Shown here: positions 34,962 through 42,849 of the stretch, in pieces
How the letters are laid out: every line of letters starts with the position of its first letter
How positions within the stretch are numbered: the first letter of the stretch is position 1
From: Paucidesulfovibrio gracilis DSM 16080
GTDB taxonomy: Bacteria > Desulfobacterota > Desulfovibrionia > Desulfovibrionales > Desulfovibrionaceae
NCBI RefSeq assembly: GCF_900167125.1
Contig: NZ_FUYC01000010.1
Span: 19,899 to 83,898 of the forward strand
Direction: 5' to 3'
Length of the DNA stretch: 64,000 nt
Notes under the pieces: model-generated
Seen by the model: only the letters and a program-made list of their open reading frames with translations
The model's database searches: none
Told to the model about the DNA's origin: nothing
Position numbers and translations under genes: made by a program

Positions 34962-36089
34962 CTATTTTGCCAGCACTGACCACAGTATCCCGGCGGCCAC
35001 CGCCGATCCCACCACTCCGGCCACGTTGGGGGCCATGGCGTGCATCAGCAGGTGGTTGGACGGATCGTCGTCCCGCCCTACAGATTCCACCACGCGGGCC
35101 GAATCCGGCACAGCGGAAACGCCTGCCGCCCCCACCAGGGGATTGATTTTTTCTTTGAGAAACAGGTTCATGGTTTTGGCGAACAGTACGCCGGCGGCCG
35201 TGGCCACCACAAAGGACGCCGCTCCCAGCCCGAAAATAAGCAGGCTTTGCGGCGTGAGAAATGTTTTGGCCTGGGTGCTCGCGCCTACGGAAAAGCCCAG
35301 CAGGATGGTGACCACGTCCACCAGGGCCGTGCGCGCCGTGGCTGCCAGGCGTTCCGTAACCAGGCTCTCCTTGAGCAGGTTGCCGAAAAACAGCATGCCC
35401 ATGAGTGGGATGGCTCCCGGAGCGATAAGCGCGGTGATCAGAAAGCCGCCGATGGGGAAGAGAATTTTTTCCCGTTTGGAAACCGTCCGAGGAGGGCGCA
35501 TGCGGATGCGTCGTTCCGCTTTTGTGGTCAGCAGCCGCATGACCGGCGGTTGCAATACCGGAACCAGGGCCATGTACGAATAGGCGGAAATGGCAATGGC
35601 CCCGAGCAGGTGGGGAGCCAGTTTGGCGGAAAGAAAAATGGCCGTGGGACCGTCCGCCCCGCCGATGATGGCGATGCTGCCCGCCTCGGACGCGGGAAAG
35701 CCCAACCAGAGGGCGCCCAGCAGGGTCAGGAAAATGCCTGCCTGGGCCGCCGCGCCCAGCAGCACCAGTTTGGGGCTGGAGAGCATGGTGGAAAAATCGG
35801 TCATGGCGCCGATGCCCAGAAAGATCAACGGCGGAAAAATGCCCTCGCGCACGCCGTAATAGATGTAGGAAAGCACGGAACCGGGATCATAGACCGAAAG
35901 AGGCATGCCCCCGGGCGAAGGGATGTTGCCCACCACAATGCCGAATCCGATGGGCAACAGCAGGAGCGGTTCATAATCCTTGACAATGGCCAGGCCCATG
36001 AACAGGCAGCCCGCGACGATCATGACCGCATTGCCCCAGGTGAGTCCGGCAAAGCCGGTGGACGAGAGAAATGCGGCCAGCACGTCCAT
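34962..36089 (-). CDS. oadB: Sodium-translocating oxaloacetate decarboxylase subunit beta
   Basis: 375 residues and about nine membrane segments. Characteristic blocks are GGMPLSVYDPGSVLSYIYYG, FPPLIFLGIGAMTDFSTMLS, SIAIIGGADGPTAIFLSAKL (the sodium-binding Asp region), LTTKAERRIRMRP, LLGFSVGASTQAKTFL and NPLVGAAGVSAVPDSARVV. The beta subunit decarboxylates carboxybiotin and exports Na+ across the inner membrane. It is two bases from the gamma subunit gene, and order and strand match a single alpha-gamma-beta operon. Confidence 0.93.
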   Translation of the reverse strand: MDVLAAFLSSTGFAGLTWGNAVMIVAGCLFMGLAIVKDYEPLLLLPIGFGIVVGNIPSPGGMPLSVYDPGSVLSYIYYGVREGIFPPLIFLGIGAMTDFSTMLSSPKLVLLGAAAQAGIFLTLLGALWLGFPASEAGSIAIIGGADGPTAIFLSAKLAPHLLGAIAISAYSYMALVPVLQPPVMRLLTTKAERRIRMRPPRTVSKREKILFPIGGFLITALIAPGAIPLMGMLFFGNLLKESLVTERLAATARTALVDVVTILLGFSVGASTQAKTFLTPQSLLIFGLGAASFVVATAAGVLFAKTMNLFLKEKINPLVGAAGVSAVPDSARVVESVGRDDDPSNHLLMHAMAPNVAGVVGSAVAAGILWSVLAK

Positions 36090-36090
36090 G

Positions 36091-36444
36091 CTAGTTCTCC
36101 GCAGTTCGTTTATTGGTGGTCATGCCCAGGTGACGGGCGACGGAAGGGTCGTGGCGGAGCACGGCCGCGGCAGCCAGGGCGGCCAGGGTTTCACCCGCAG
36201 GGGCCGAGCCGGTTCGGGCTACCTGCACGCGGGGCTGCGGTTCGGGGTGGGACGTTTTCCGGGGTGTTTCCGGCAGGAGCCGGTCCCAGAGCCGGAGCGC
36301 CCGGGGAAGGATCGTGATGAACAAACTGATGCTCACCAGAGCAAAAAAGACCACGGCCATTCCCGTGATGGCCAGGAGCGGCCCGCCGGCGTCCAGAACG
36401 GCGTTCCAGCCCGTCGGGGTCAATGATGCGGCGGCAACGGTCAT
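36091..36444 (-). CDS. oadG: Oxaloacetate decarboxylase subunit gamma
   Basis: 117 residues from the ATG at 36444, overlapping the alpha subunit stop as ATGA. A single membrane helix, LLAITGMAVVFFALVSISLF, is followed by a Pro-rich linker and a C-terminal LAALAAAAVLRHD segment, as in OadG_gamma proteins. It anchors the alpha subunit to the beta subunit in the membrane. The terminal His-rich zinc-binding tail seen in some gamma subunits is not obvious (RHDPSVARHLG only). Confidence 0.82.
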   Translation of the reverse strand: MTVAAASLTPTGWNAVLDAGGPLLAITGMAVVFFALVSISLFITILPRALRLWDRLLPETPRKTSHPEPQPRVQVARTGSAPAGETLAALAAAAVLRHDPSVARHLGMTTNKRTAEN

Positions 36445-38264
36445 TGCATCGGCTCCACGCGGGCCAGCTCGTCCCCTTCGGCCACCTGTCCGCCCAGATC
36501 CACGGCAAGTCCGGCCAGTCGGCCAGCCGCCGGGGAACGAACCTCCACTTCCATTTTCATGGCTTCCAGCACCACCAGGGGCTGATCCTTGACCACGGAG
36601 TCGCCCACCTTGGCGTCCACGCGCACCACGGTGCCGGGCATGGGGGCGGAAACAGCCAGCCCGGAGGAGGAATCCCCGGCGGAGCGGCGTGGTTCCGTAT
36701 CCGAGGAACGGGACGGCCCGTCCGCAACCGAGACATCGAACTCCACCCCGTCCACGGTGAACCGGCCTTTTTGCACGGTTACATCGTGGGCGGTGCCATT
36801 GATCCGCACCTGGTAGCGGCCAAAGTCGCGGTTTGCGGTCGCGGGTTGTTCCTGCATGTCCTTTTTCCAACGGATGCCGAGTTTGGCCCGGCCGTTGAGG
36901 AATGCGATGCCTTTTTCCTTGCAGGTTGCCGCGATGAAGAGATTTTCCTCTGTTTCGGCAATGTGGGCGGCCTGTAGTCGTTTCCGGGCTGCCTCCAGTC
37001 CTTTGGACGGGTCGGCGTCGTTCAGCTCCCGGGGCGTTTGGTCCGTGGGTTCCAGATTGAGTTGGGACGCGGCCAGACGGACCACCTCGGGATCGGGCGG
37101 CACGGGCGTGCGTCCGAAATAGCCCAGGACCATCTTGCCGAAGCCGTCGGCAATGCGGGTCCAGGGACCGAACATGACGTTGTTGAAGGCTTGTTGGAAA
37201 TAGAATTGCGAGACCGGGGTCACGGACGTACCGAATCCGCCCCGGCGCACCACCTCGCCCATGGCCGCGATGATTTCCGGATACTTGTGCATGATGCCGT
37301 TGTCGCGGAGCATTTGCGTATTGGCGGTGAGCGCGCCGCCGGGCATGGGGCTGAAGGGCAGGGTCGGTTCCACGCTGGTGGCCTCGGGCGGCAGGAAGTA
37401 GGCGCTCATGCAGTCGCGGAAGATTTCCTCGGTCTCCAGAATCTTGTCGATGTCCACGCCCAGATCATACGGTTTGCCGCGCAGGGCGTGCCAGAGCGTG
37501 ACCACATCGGGCTGGCAGGTGCCGCCGGAAACCGGGGACAGGGAGAGATCCACGCTGTCCGCGCCTGCTTCGATGGCGGCTAGGTAGCAGGCAATGGAAA
37601 TGCCCGCGGTCTCGTGGGTGTGAAAATGCAGATTGGTCTCGGACGGGAGCATGGCCCGGGCGCGTTTGATGGTCTCGTGCACCTTGGCCGGGGTGGACGT
37701 GCCGGAGGCATCCTTGAAGCAAACCGAGTCAAACGGGATGTCCGCATCCAGGATACGGCGCAGAACCATCTCGTAAAAGTCGGGGTCGTGCGCGCCCTTG
37801 CTGCCCGGGGGCAGTTCCATCATGCTTATGCTGATCTGGTGGCGCAGGCCGTGGTTATGAATGCAGCGGCCGGAATAGTCCAGGTTGTCCACATCGTTGA
37901 GGGCGTCGAAATTGCGGATGGACGTGATGCCGTGCCGGGCAAAGAGCTTGGCGTGCAGGTCGATGACGTCCGAGGATTGGGATTCCAGCCCTACCACGTT
38001 CACGCCCCGGGCCAGGGTCTGGAGGTCCGCGTCCGGGCCTGCGGCCTCGCGGAACGCGTCCATCATGTTGAACGCATCTTCATTGCAATAGAAATACAGC
38101 GCCTGGAATCGTGCGCCCCCACCGGCCTCGAACCAGTCGATGCCCGCTTCGGCAGCAGCGCGAACCGCAGGCAGGAAGTCGTTCGTGCGGACCCGCGCAC
38201 CGTACACGGACTGGAACCCGTCGCGAAATGCGGTACACATGAATCGGATACGTTTCCTGCCCAC
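36441..38264 (-). CDS. oadA: Oxaloacetate decarboxylase alpha subunit (carboxyltransferase plus biotin carrier)
   Basis: 607 residues from GTG 38264, with GGGAGGAG six bases upstream; a TTG at 38282 is possible but has a worse site. The HMGL-like carboxyltransferase domain shows FRDGFQSVYGARVRT, IRNFDALNDV, CFKDASGT and LHFHTHETAG. The conserved C-terminal half has the PYC_OADA domain (MPGGALTANTQ, PEIIAAMGEVV). The last 75 residues are a biotinyl domain with VLEAMKMEVEV, where Lys carries biotin. With OadG and OadB it forms the Na+ pump. It follows YjbQ with stops and starts overlapping the RBS region. Confidence 0.9.
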   Translation of the reverse strand: MGRKRIRFMCTAFRDGFQSVYGARVRTNDFLPAVRAAAEAGIDWFEAGGGARFQALYFYCNEDAFNMMDAFREAAGPDADLQTLARGVNVVGLESQSSDVIDLHAKLFARHGITSIRNFDALNDVDNLDYSGRCIHNHGLRHQISISMMELPPGSKGAHDPDFYEMVLRRILDADIPFDSVCFKDASGTSTPAKVHETIKRARAMLPSETNLHFHTHETAGISIACYLAAIEAGADSVDLSLSPVSGGTCQPDVVTLWHALRGKPYDLGVDIDKILETEEIFRDCMSAYFLPPEATSVEPTLPFSPMPGGALTANTQMLRDNGIMHKYPEIIAAMGEVVRRGGFGTSVTPVSQFYFQQAFNNVMFGPWTRIADGFGKMVLGYFGRTPVPPDPEVVRLAASQLNLEPTDQTPRELNDADPSKGLEAARKRLQAAHIAETEENLFIAATCKEKGIAFLNGRAKLGIRWKKDMQEQPATANRDFGRYQVRINGTAHDVTVQKGRFTVDGVEFDVSVADGPSRSSDTEPRRSAGDSSSGLAVSAPMPGTVVRVDAKVGDSVVKDQPLVVLEAMKMEVEVRSPAAGRLAGLAVDLGGQVAEGDELARVEPMQ

Positions 38265-38278
38265 GATGCGCTCCTCCC

Positions 38279-38668
38279 TCAAGCCTTGAACTTGACCCAG
38301 ACTTCGCGCGGGCGCGGCCCGTCGAATTCACAGAAGAAGACCCCCTGCCAGGATCCCAGCAGCAGGCACCCCTGCTCCACGAGTATCTGCACGCTTTGGC
38401 CCACCATGATGGATTTGAGGTGAGCGTCGGGATTGCCAGGGTGGATATAGCCTGCGTCTCTGGGGAGCAGTCGCGAAAGATTGCGCAGCAGGTCGGTTCC
38501 CACGGCGGGATCGTTGCCTTCGGAGAGCACCACGGCGGCGCTGGTGTGGGGACAAAACAACGTGAGCACTCCGTCATGCCAACCACGTTGAGATACCAAC
38601 CCCTGCGTCGGGGTGGTAATATTGACCATTTGCTCCCTGGAGGAGGTATCGACCAAGAGTCTGTCCAT
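38279..38668 (-). CDS. YjbQ/UPF0047 family protein
   Basis: 129 residues starting MDRLLVDTSSREQMVNITTP. The family core is FCPHTSAAVVLSEGNDPAVG, then LKSIMVGQSVQILVEQGCLL and GSWQGVFFCEFDGPR. Members have weak thiamine-phosphate-synthase-like activity in vitro, but the physiological role is unclear. Length is normal for the family. No strong RBS marks the start. It is the first gene of the minus-strand oad group and diverges from the DUF2325 gene, so it shares that iron-box-containing intergenic region. Confidence 0.85.
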   Translation of the reverse strand: MDRLLVDTSSREQMVNITTPTQGLVSQRGWHDGVLTLFCPHTSAAVVLSEGNDPAVGTDLLRNLSRLLPRDAGYIHPGNPDAHLKSIMVGQSVQILVEQGCLLLGSWQGVFFCEFDGPRPREVWVKFKA

Positions 38669-38784
38669 TTGTCGGGACGTTCCGGTGGTTGTGTTGGCTT
38701 GTGCCCCGCGCGGCCCACGATGCCGTATGAACCGCCACGGTTTTTTCTTTGTACATAAGGGCTGAAGATTGGGCAACCAATGGG

Positions 38785-38813
38785 TTGACAGTGAGGATGA
38801 TTTTCATTATCAA
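38785..38813 (+). promoter_or_regulatory. Sigma-70 promoter overlapped by a Fur-box-like site (DUF2325 gene)
   Basis: TTGACA (38785-38790), 17-base spacer, TATCAA (38808-38813). The spacer and -10 contain GAGGATGATTTTCATTATC (38793-38811), which matches the 19-base Fur consensus GATAATGATAATCATTATC at 15 positions. Fur-Fe would block RNA polymerase here. The same -35, spacer length and -10 recur upstream of feoA (56122-56150). Confidence 0.7.
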
Positions 38814-38864
38814 ATAGTCACGACAAGGGGAACCATTAAACGATTTAACCTGATGGAGGCGGAT

Positions 38865-39137
38865 ATGTGCGCGGCTTTGATTGGCGGAATGGACCGATTG
38901 AAAAGGGAATACATTGATACGGCCAAGCGCGGCGGTGTCAAACTCAAGGTATTTACCGGCAAGGAGAACAAGTTCGCGAACCAGATCGGTAGTTGCGGTC
39001 TGGTGATTGTGTTCACCAACAAGGTCTCCCACAAGGCCCGCAAGGAAGTTACCGCCCACGCCAAGGCGAACAATATTCCCGTGAAGATGCTGCACTCCTG
39101 TGGGATCTCCACCCTGCGCAAAGCGTTGCAGGCGTGA
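38865..39137 (+). CDS. DUF2325 domain protein, probably Fur-regulated
   Basis: 90 residues from ATG 38865, with GGAGG five bases upstream; another ATG at 38853 overlaps that site. The sequence MCAALIGGMDRLKREYIDTA starts with the G-G pattern of DUF2325. It continues with VFTGKENKFANQIGSCGLVI (D/S-x-C and nucleotide-like fold), VSHKARKEVTAHAKANNIPV and MLHSCGISTLRKAL. The family has no proven function. The promoter carries a Fur-like box and a strong terminator follows, so it is a single-gene, probably iron-starvation-induced unit. Three cysteines (Cys2, one in GSCG, one in HSCG) could bind metal. Confidence 0.85.
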   Translation: MCAALIGGMDRLKREYIDTAKRGGVKLKVFTGKENKFANQIGSCGLVIVFTNKVSHKARKEVTAHAKANNIPVKMLHSCGISTLRKALQA

Positions 39138-39205
39138 TTATTTTTTTGCAACACCCTGCTTCTTTTTGATGAACTGATTCGGTACGGCAATCCGAGGCAT
39201 TGCCG

Positions 39206-39260
39206 AAAAGGTTCCACTTCCTTCGCAACGTGGTTGCGTGTGGAGTGGAACCTTTTTTTT
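39206..39260 (+). terminator. Intrinsic terminator of the DUF2325 gene
   Basis: AAAAGGTTCCACT (39206-39218) pairs with AGTGGAACCTTTT, and a nested CGCAAC-N3-GTTGCG stem lies in the loop. The stem ends in a run of eight T on the plus strand. This is a strong, well-formed terminator. Confidence 0.9.
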
Positions 39261-39317
39261 GCGGTGTCGGTCTCCGGGATCGGCAGCGCTCTTCCCCCGG
39301 CTCGGCAGCGGTTCGGT

Positions 39318-39557
39318 TCAGGAGTGTTTTTCCGAATCGGCGGGCGAGGCGGGTTTTGCGGCAGGGCAGTTACCCTGAGCGCGCTTGGCCACCGGGCATC
39401 CGGCGCACCCGGAGTCGGGAGCCTGTGCATCATCACCGCACCCGCACCCAAAGGGGACGTCCTCTCCGCGATCCTTGTCGTTGAAGTGTTTGGTTATGAT
39501 GAAGAGCAGCACCAGCCCGAGCACCAGTCCCAAACCGAACAGATCGTTCCAATCCAT
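39318..39557 (-). CDS. FeoB-associated Cys-rich-like small membrane protein
   Basis: 79 residues. One N-terminal helix (LFGLGLVLGLVLLFIITKHF) is followed by a cytoplasmic tail with GCGCGDD..DSGCAGCPVAKRAQGNCP, a Cys-rich metal-binding pattern. Such peptides are annotated FeoB-associated Cys-rich membrane proteins, although here the neighbours are a heavy-metal permease and ArsR regulator rather than FeoB. It is probably the last gene of that minus-strand unit, 130 bases after its paralogue. Confidence 0.75.
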   Translation of the reverse strand: MDWNDLFGLGLVLGLVLLFIITKHFNDKDRGEDVPFGCGCGDDAQAPDSGCAGCPVAKRAQGNCPAAKPASPADSEKHS

Positions 39558-39687
39558 GGCGTATCCTCACTGCGCGTTCGTGTTGTCTGTTCCGCAGAGG
39601 CATACCCTGCTTCTGGTCGGTTGCGAACAGGCTTAGTCCGCAACGGCCCGGGGGTGCCGGTCCGGGCCATTGCAACGGGCAGCAGAC

Positions 39688-39915
39688 CTAATGTGGAGCA
39701 TCGTCCTTTGCTGAGGGGCAGCTCCTGCAATCGGACCGGGAGTCGTCTTTCGCATCGTAGGGGGAAAGCCCGGGCTGGGCGCTGGGGCATCCGCCGCAGC
39801 CCCCCGAGCATCCGCATCCTGTGGAATCGTTTTTGGCGTTGCGGACGGCACGGCGCAACAGATAGAGGGCGGCCGCGGCCACGATGACGATAACGGCGAT
39901 GGTGTCGAAGCTCAT
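39688..39915 (-). CDS. Cys-rich small membrane protein (paralogue), coupled to metal permease
   Basis: 75 residues from the ATG at 39915, which overlaps the permease stop (ATGA) and has its own AGGAG site. An N-terminal helix (MSFDTIAVIVIVAAAALYLL) is followed by DSTGCGCSGGCGGCPSAQPG and SDCRSCPSAKDDAPH: seven cysteines in C-x-C, C-x-x-C and C-x-x-C pairs. It probably hands metal to, or buffers it for, the permease encoded just upstream. Same family as the protein at 39318-39557. Confidence 0.78.
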   Translation of the reverse strand: MSFDTIAVIVIVAAAALYLLRRAVRNAKNDSTGCGCSGGCGGCPSAQPGLSPYDAKDDSRSDCRSCPSAKDDAPH

Positions 39916-40982
39916 GAGGATTCTCCTGTGGTGTGTGTATGGGAATTTTTGCAGTGCCGCAGGATGGGCCGGATCAGGAGGACACCAAGAATCAGGGCGG
40001 CGGTCCAGTGAACCGGTCCGTGGGATTCGTGGCTGATGGCCTGGGCCCAATCCGTTACGGAAAGCCCGAGAGCGGCGTACAGTTCATTCACGGCCAACCC
40101 CAGCAGCAGGGAGCTGATCAGGATGGCGGCAAGGTAGATGAGGGCGGCCTTCTTGCCGATGATTTTTGAAACCATGGCAAAGGAGGCCAGGTTGGTGGCG
40201 GGACCGGCCAAAAGAAAGACCAGGGCCGCGCCCGGGGACAGTCCCTTGAGGGCCAAAGCCGCCACAATGGGGGTGGAAGAGGTGGCGCAGACGTAGAGCG
40301 GTGCCGCCACGACCAAGGCCGCGAGCAGCGGCAGCAGGCCGTCACCGAGGTATTGCTCGATGATGCCCTGGGGCAGCAGGGCGGTAAGCGCTCCGGCGAG
40401 GAGCACGCCAAGCACGAACCAACCGCCGATGTCGGGCAGCAGATCGGTGAAGGCGAATTCCAGCCCGTCCCGGAAGCGTTGCATGAGACCGGGGCGATCT
40501 GTTTGGCAGGAACCGGAGCAACATCCGTCCGAGCATTGGGGAGCTGGTGGCTTTTGGGGTACGGTTTGGTCGCGGTCCAGGAGATTGACGCCCAATCCTG
40601 CCAGGGTCGCAGTGAGCAGGGCGGCCAGGGGGCGCAGCACGGTCATGACCGGGTCGAGCAATGCCCAGGTGATGGCAAGAGAGTCCACACCGGTTTCCGG
40701 GGTGGAGATAAGAAAGGCTGCGGTAGACCCCTTGCCGGCACCCTGGCGGCGGAGTCCGGCAGCGGCCGGTGCCACTCCGCAGCTGCACAGCGGAATGGGG
40801 GCGCCCAGCAGCGAGGCCTTGAACACTCCGAAAATGCGGGAACCGCCCAGGTGTCTGGCCACCAGATCCCCTGGTAAAAAAGCCTTGAGCATGCCCGCTG
40901 CCAGGAATCCAAAAAGCATATAGGGCGCGGATTCAAGAAATACGTCCCAGGAGGCGGCCAGGATGGCGACGATCAGTTCCAT
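39912..40982 (-). CDS. SO_0444-family Cu/Zn efflux-type permease
   Basis: 356 residues from ATG 40982 (AAGGAG upstream), with about eight to ten membrane helices. Signatures are SAPYMLFGFLAAGMLKAFLP, GAPIPLCSCGVAPAAAGLRR (the conserved P-L-C-S-C-G), FLISTPETGVDSLAITWALL, a cytoplasmic Cys-rich loop (CSDGCCSGSCQTD) and LYVCATSSTPIVAALALKGL. This belongs to the DUF318 permease family; the SO_0444 branch is linked to Cu/Zn export. The neighbouring CadC-like regulator supports a soft-metal role. Substrate metal is inferred. Confidence 0.82.
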   Translation of the reverse strand: MELIVAILAASWDVFLESAPYMLFGFLAAGMLKAFLPGDLVARHLGGSRIFGVFKASLLGAPIPLCSCGVAPAAAGLRRQGAGKGSTAAFLISTPETGVDSLAITWALLDPVMTVLRPLAALLTATLAGLGVNLLDRDQTVPQKPPAPQCSDGCCSGSCQTDRPGLMQRFRDGLEFAFTDLLPDIGGWFVLGVLLAGALTALLPQGIIEQYLGDGLLPLLAALVVAAPLYVCATSSTPIVAALALKGLSPGAALVFLLAGPATNLASFAMVSKIIGKKAALIYLAAILISSLLLGLAVNELYAALGLSVTDWAQAISHESHGPVHWTAALILGVLLIRPILRHCKNSHTHTTGESS

Positions 40983-41188
40983 GGTGAATCTCCTTTTCCA
41001 CACCGCACCCGAGCGAAGCGGAACCGTTTTGTGGTCAAACGCGCTGATCTGGGCGCAGCGTCGGACTGTCGGTTCAGGGTGAGGTACATTGTCTTCGTCT
41101 CCGTTTTGGGCCGCTGTTTGTTGCAGCGCCCAAGGAATTTTTCGACGCTACGCATGATCATGTGTTCAGATATGCGGACATAAAAAAA

Positions 41189-41548
41189 TCATCCATGCCG
41201 TACATGGTCCAGTCCTTCGGCAATCAAGGCACGGACATGATCGTCGTCCAGACAGTAGAACACCACCTTTCCCTGCTTGCGGTAGCGCACAAGGCGGGCA
41301 GCGCGCAGCACACGCAACTGGTGGGACACGGCGGAAGGACTCATACCCAGCAGCGTGGCCAGGTCGCAGACGCAAAGTTCCCCGGGGAAAAGTGCGCGCA
41401 AAATACGAACCCGCGTCGGATCTCCCAAAATTTTAAAGAGTTCGGCAAGGCCGATGACTTCCTTTTCCGGGAGCATTTCGCGCTGCGCCGCTGCCACGGC
41501 CTGGGCGTGGACGCAATTGACGGTGCAGACATCGTTTGGTTTCTTCAT
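41189..41548 (-). CDS. ArsR/SmtB-family metal sensor, CadC-like
   Basis: 119 residues from ATG 41548 (GAGAGG upstream). A winged helix-turn-helix is clear: LAELFKILGDPTRVRILRAL, then DLATLLGMSPSAVSHQLRVL and VRYRKQGKVVFYCLDDDHV. Metal-site cysteines fit the CadC alpha-3N type: N-terminal VCTVNC plus ELCVCDL in helix 3. This suggests Cd/Pb/Zn sensing and release from DNA on metal binding. The permease and Cys-rich genes lie downstream on the same strand after a 206-base gap, which may contain their own operator. Confidence 0.88.
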   Translation of the reverse strand: MKKPNDVCTVNCVHAQAVAAAQREMLPEKEVIGLAELFKILGDPTRVRILRALFPGELCVCDLATLLGMSPSAVSHQLRVLRAARLVRYRKQGKVVFYCLDDDHVRALIAEGLDHVRHG

Positions 41549-41853
41549 GGCGACCTCTCGTATGAATACTTGCTCATCTGTGCTGACATTGTCAAGGGGG
41601 GGTTGCCTCACCGGGACGAAGCGGATATGGTTCGCCTTCGTGTTCAGCCACAGGGCCGACACCCCCTGTCCGACTGTTGAAAGATCCGCTGCCACGTCGC
41701 TCTGACGGAGCCTTTGCCGTGCGGCTTGCCGCACGGTGTGGCGTTTTGTCCGACGCGGACGCGGATTCGGCCCGGGCAGGCTTTTTTGTTATCTGTCGCG
41801 GGGACGTGGTCCCTGCTTTTTTTTGCAATACCTATCTATAATGGGGATAACCG
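41549..41853. other. 305-base gap between the ArsR gene and the zinc-ribbon gene
   Basis: No gene recognised. Contents: the candidate ArsR operator at 41562-41577, a CCGTGCGG-N4-CCGCACGG hairpin at 41717-41736 without a clear T tract, and an A+T-rich stretch ending ATCTATAATGGGG just before 41854. The last resembles a -10 element (TATAAT near 41836) for the zinc-ribbon gene. Confidence 0.45.
41562..41577 (-). promoter_or_regulatory. Candidate ArsR-family operator
   Basis: ATGAATACTTGCTCAT is an imperfect palindrome (ATGA...TCAT) 14 bases before the ArsR start codon. This is the size and position of an SmtB/ArsR-type autoregulatory site. Only 10 of 16 positions are symmetric, so confidence is limited. 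Confidence 0.35.
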
Positions 41854-42291
41854 ATGACCGTGGAAAAAACATATCAGGCGGGCGACGCCATCGAGTCCAA
41901 ATGCAATCGGTGCAAGGACGTGCGCATGCACGTTGTCGTGGCCATGGACGGCGGAGAAATCGTCAAGGTGCAGTGCAAGACCTGCGGAAGTTTGCACAAG
42001 CACCCCAAAGCCAAGAAGACCACGGCCAAACGTCCTCGCGGTTCCCGTGCCGTGGCCAAGACTGTCAAGGCGCTGAAGAACGCCGCCGAACAGGTGCAGG
42101 ATTGGGAAAACGCTCTGAACGGAAAGGACATGGGTTCCGCCAAGCCGTTCGGTTCGGAAGGGTCCGCCGTGGTGGGCGGTCTCATTGACCATCCCAAGTT
42201 CGGGGTGGGCGTGGTTCAGAAGCTGGTGCCGCCGAACAAGATGGAAGTGCTTTTCCGCAACGGTCCCAAGCTGATGGTGCAGACCATGTAG
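41854..42291 (+). CDS. Zinc-ribbon protein of unknown function
   Basis: 145 residues, not recognised as a named family. The N-terminus holds a zinc ribbon, CNRCKDVRMHVVV...VQCKTCGSLH (two C-x-x-C pairs). A Lys/Arg/Ala-rich middle follows (KHPKAKKTTAKRPRGSRAVA) and a compact C-terminal module, LIDHPKFGVGVVQKLVPPNK, then MEVLFRNGPKLMVQTM. The last resembles small beta-barrel domains in which a G-x-G-x-V strand reads a nucleic acid or protein. The basic linker suggests nucleic-acid binding, but this is inference. A terminator follows. Confidence 0.75.
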   Translation: MTVEKTYQAGDAIESKCNRCKDVRMHVVVAMDGGEIVKVQCKTCGSLHKHPKAKKTTAKRPRGSRAVAKTVKALKNAAEQVQDWENALNGKDMGSAKPFGSEGSAVVGGLIDHPKFGVGVVQKLVPPNKMEVLFRNGPKLMVQTM

Positions 42292-42326
42292 CGGGACGCT
42301 GACATGCGGCGACCAACGCCGATACG

Positions 42327-42366
42327 ACCCCCCTTTGCCGAACGGCCGAGGGGGGTTGCGTTTTTG
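42327..42366 (+). terminator. Intrinsic terminator after the zinc-ribbon gene
   Basis: ACCCCCC (42327-42333) pairs with GGGGGGT (42350-42356), with an inner CCG-AA-CGG stem, followed by TGCG and five T. Confidence 0.7.
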
Positions 42367-42481
42367 GGGCGGATGAAATGTGTTGCTGGGGGAATGGGGC
42401 AAATGTCAGGTGCGCATGCACCGACGGAAACTACGGCAGCGACCGGACGGTGTTGCAGGCACCAGGGGGAAGAACGGCCCG

Positions 42482-42757
42482 CTAGTCCCTGCGGCGACGG
42501 CTCGCGGCATAGGCCAGCAGACCACCGATGCCAACGATGTAGCCGATGCCTCCGGCCACTTCCGTGGGGGTCACGCCCTGATCGCGCATCATGGCCAGGG
42601 AACGTTGCACCGGAGCTAGGCGTTTGGCCACGCTTTTATCCACGAGGCGTTCGATGCGTTGCAGGTCTTCGTCATCCAGGGTGGCGGCCTGGGTCGGGCC
42701 GGTCAGAACCGCGCCTATGAAAAGCAGGGCCGCGAGGCAGGAAAGCAGTGTTCGCAT
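42482..42757 (-). CDS. NikL/CbiL-like small membrane component (C-terminal type)
   Basis: 91 residues. A signal peptide (LLSCLAALLFIGAVLTGPTQ, cleavage near QAA) is followed by a short predicted helix (DDEDLQRIERLVDKSVAKRL) and a C-terminal membrane helix, EVAGGIGYIVGIGGLLAYAA, ending SRRRRD. The G-G-I-G-Y-I-x-G-x-x-G block is characteristic of the C-terminus of NikL/CbiL-type accessory proteins of nickel/cobalt ECF transporters. It lacks the Ig-like periplasmic domain, which is supplied by the separate gene at 42850-43188. It is the last gene of the three-gene unit. Confidence 0.7.
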   Translation of the reverse strand: MRTLLSCLAALLFIGAVLTGPTQAATLDDEDLQRIERLVDKSVAKRLAPVQRSLAMMRDQGVTPTEVAGGIGYIVGIGGLLAYAASRRRRD

Positions 42758-42793
42758 GATCTCTCCGGTGGTGTCTTGAGCCGTTGAAGGTTT

Positions 42794-42849
42794 CAGCCAC
42801 GGGTCGGCGGTTGGTCGGCTGACCGCTGAAGAAGTCAAGACCCTGGCTG
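42794..42849 (-). other. Nested hairpin between two metal-transport accessory genes
   Basis: CAGCCACGGGT (42794-42804) pairs with ACCCTGGCTG (42840-42849), enclosing GCGGT-N10-ACCGC. It lies right after the 42850-43188 stop and before the next gene of the same strand. It may be a processing or attenuation element. No T tract. Confidence 0.4.
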
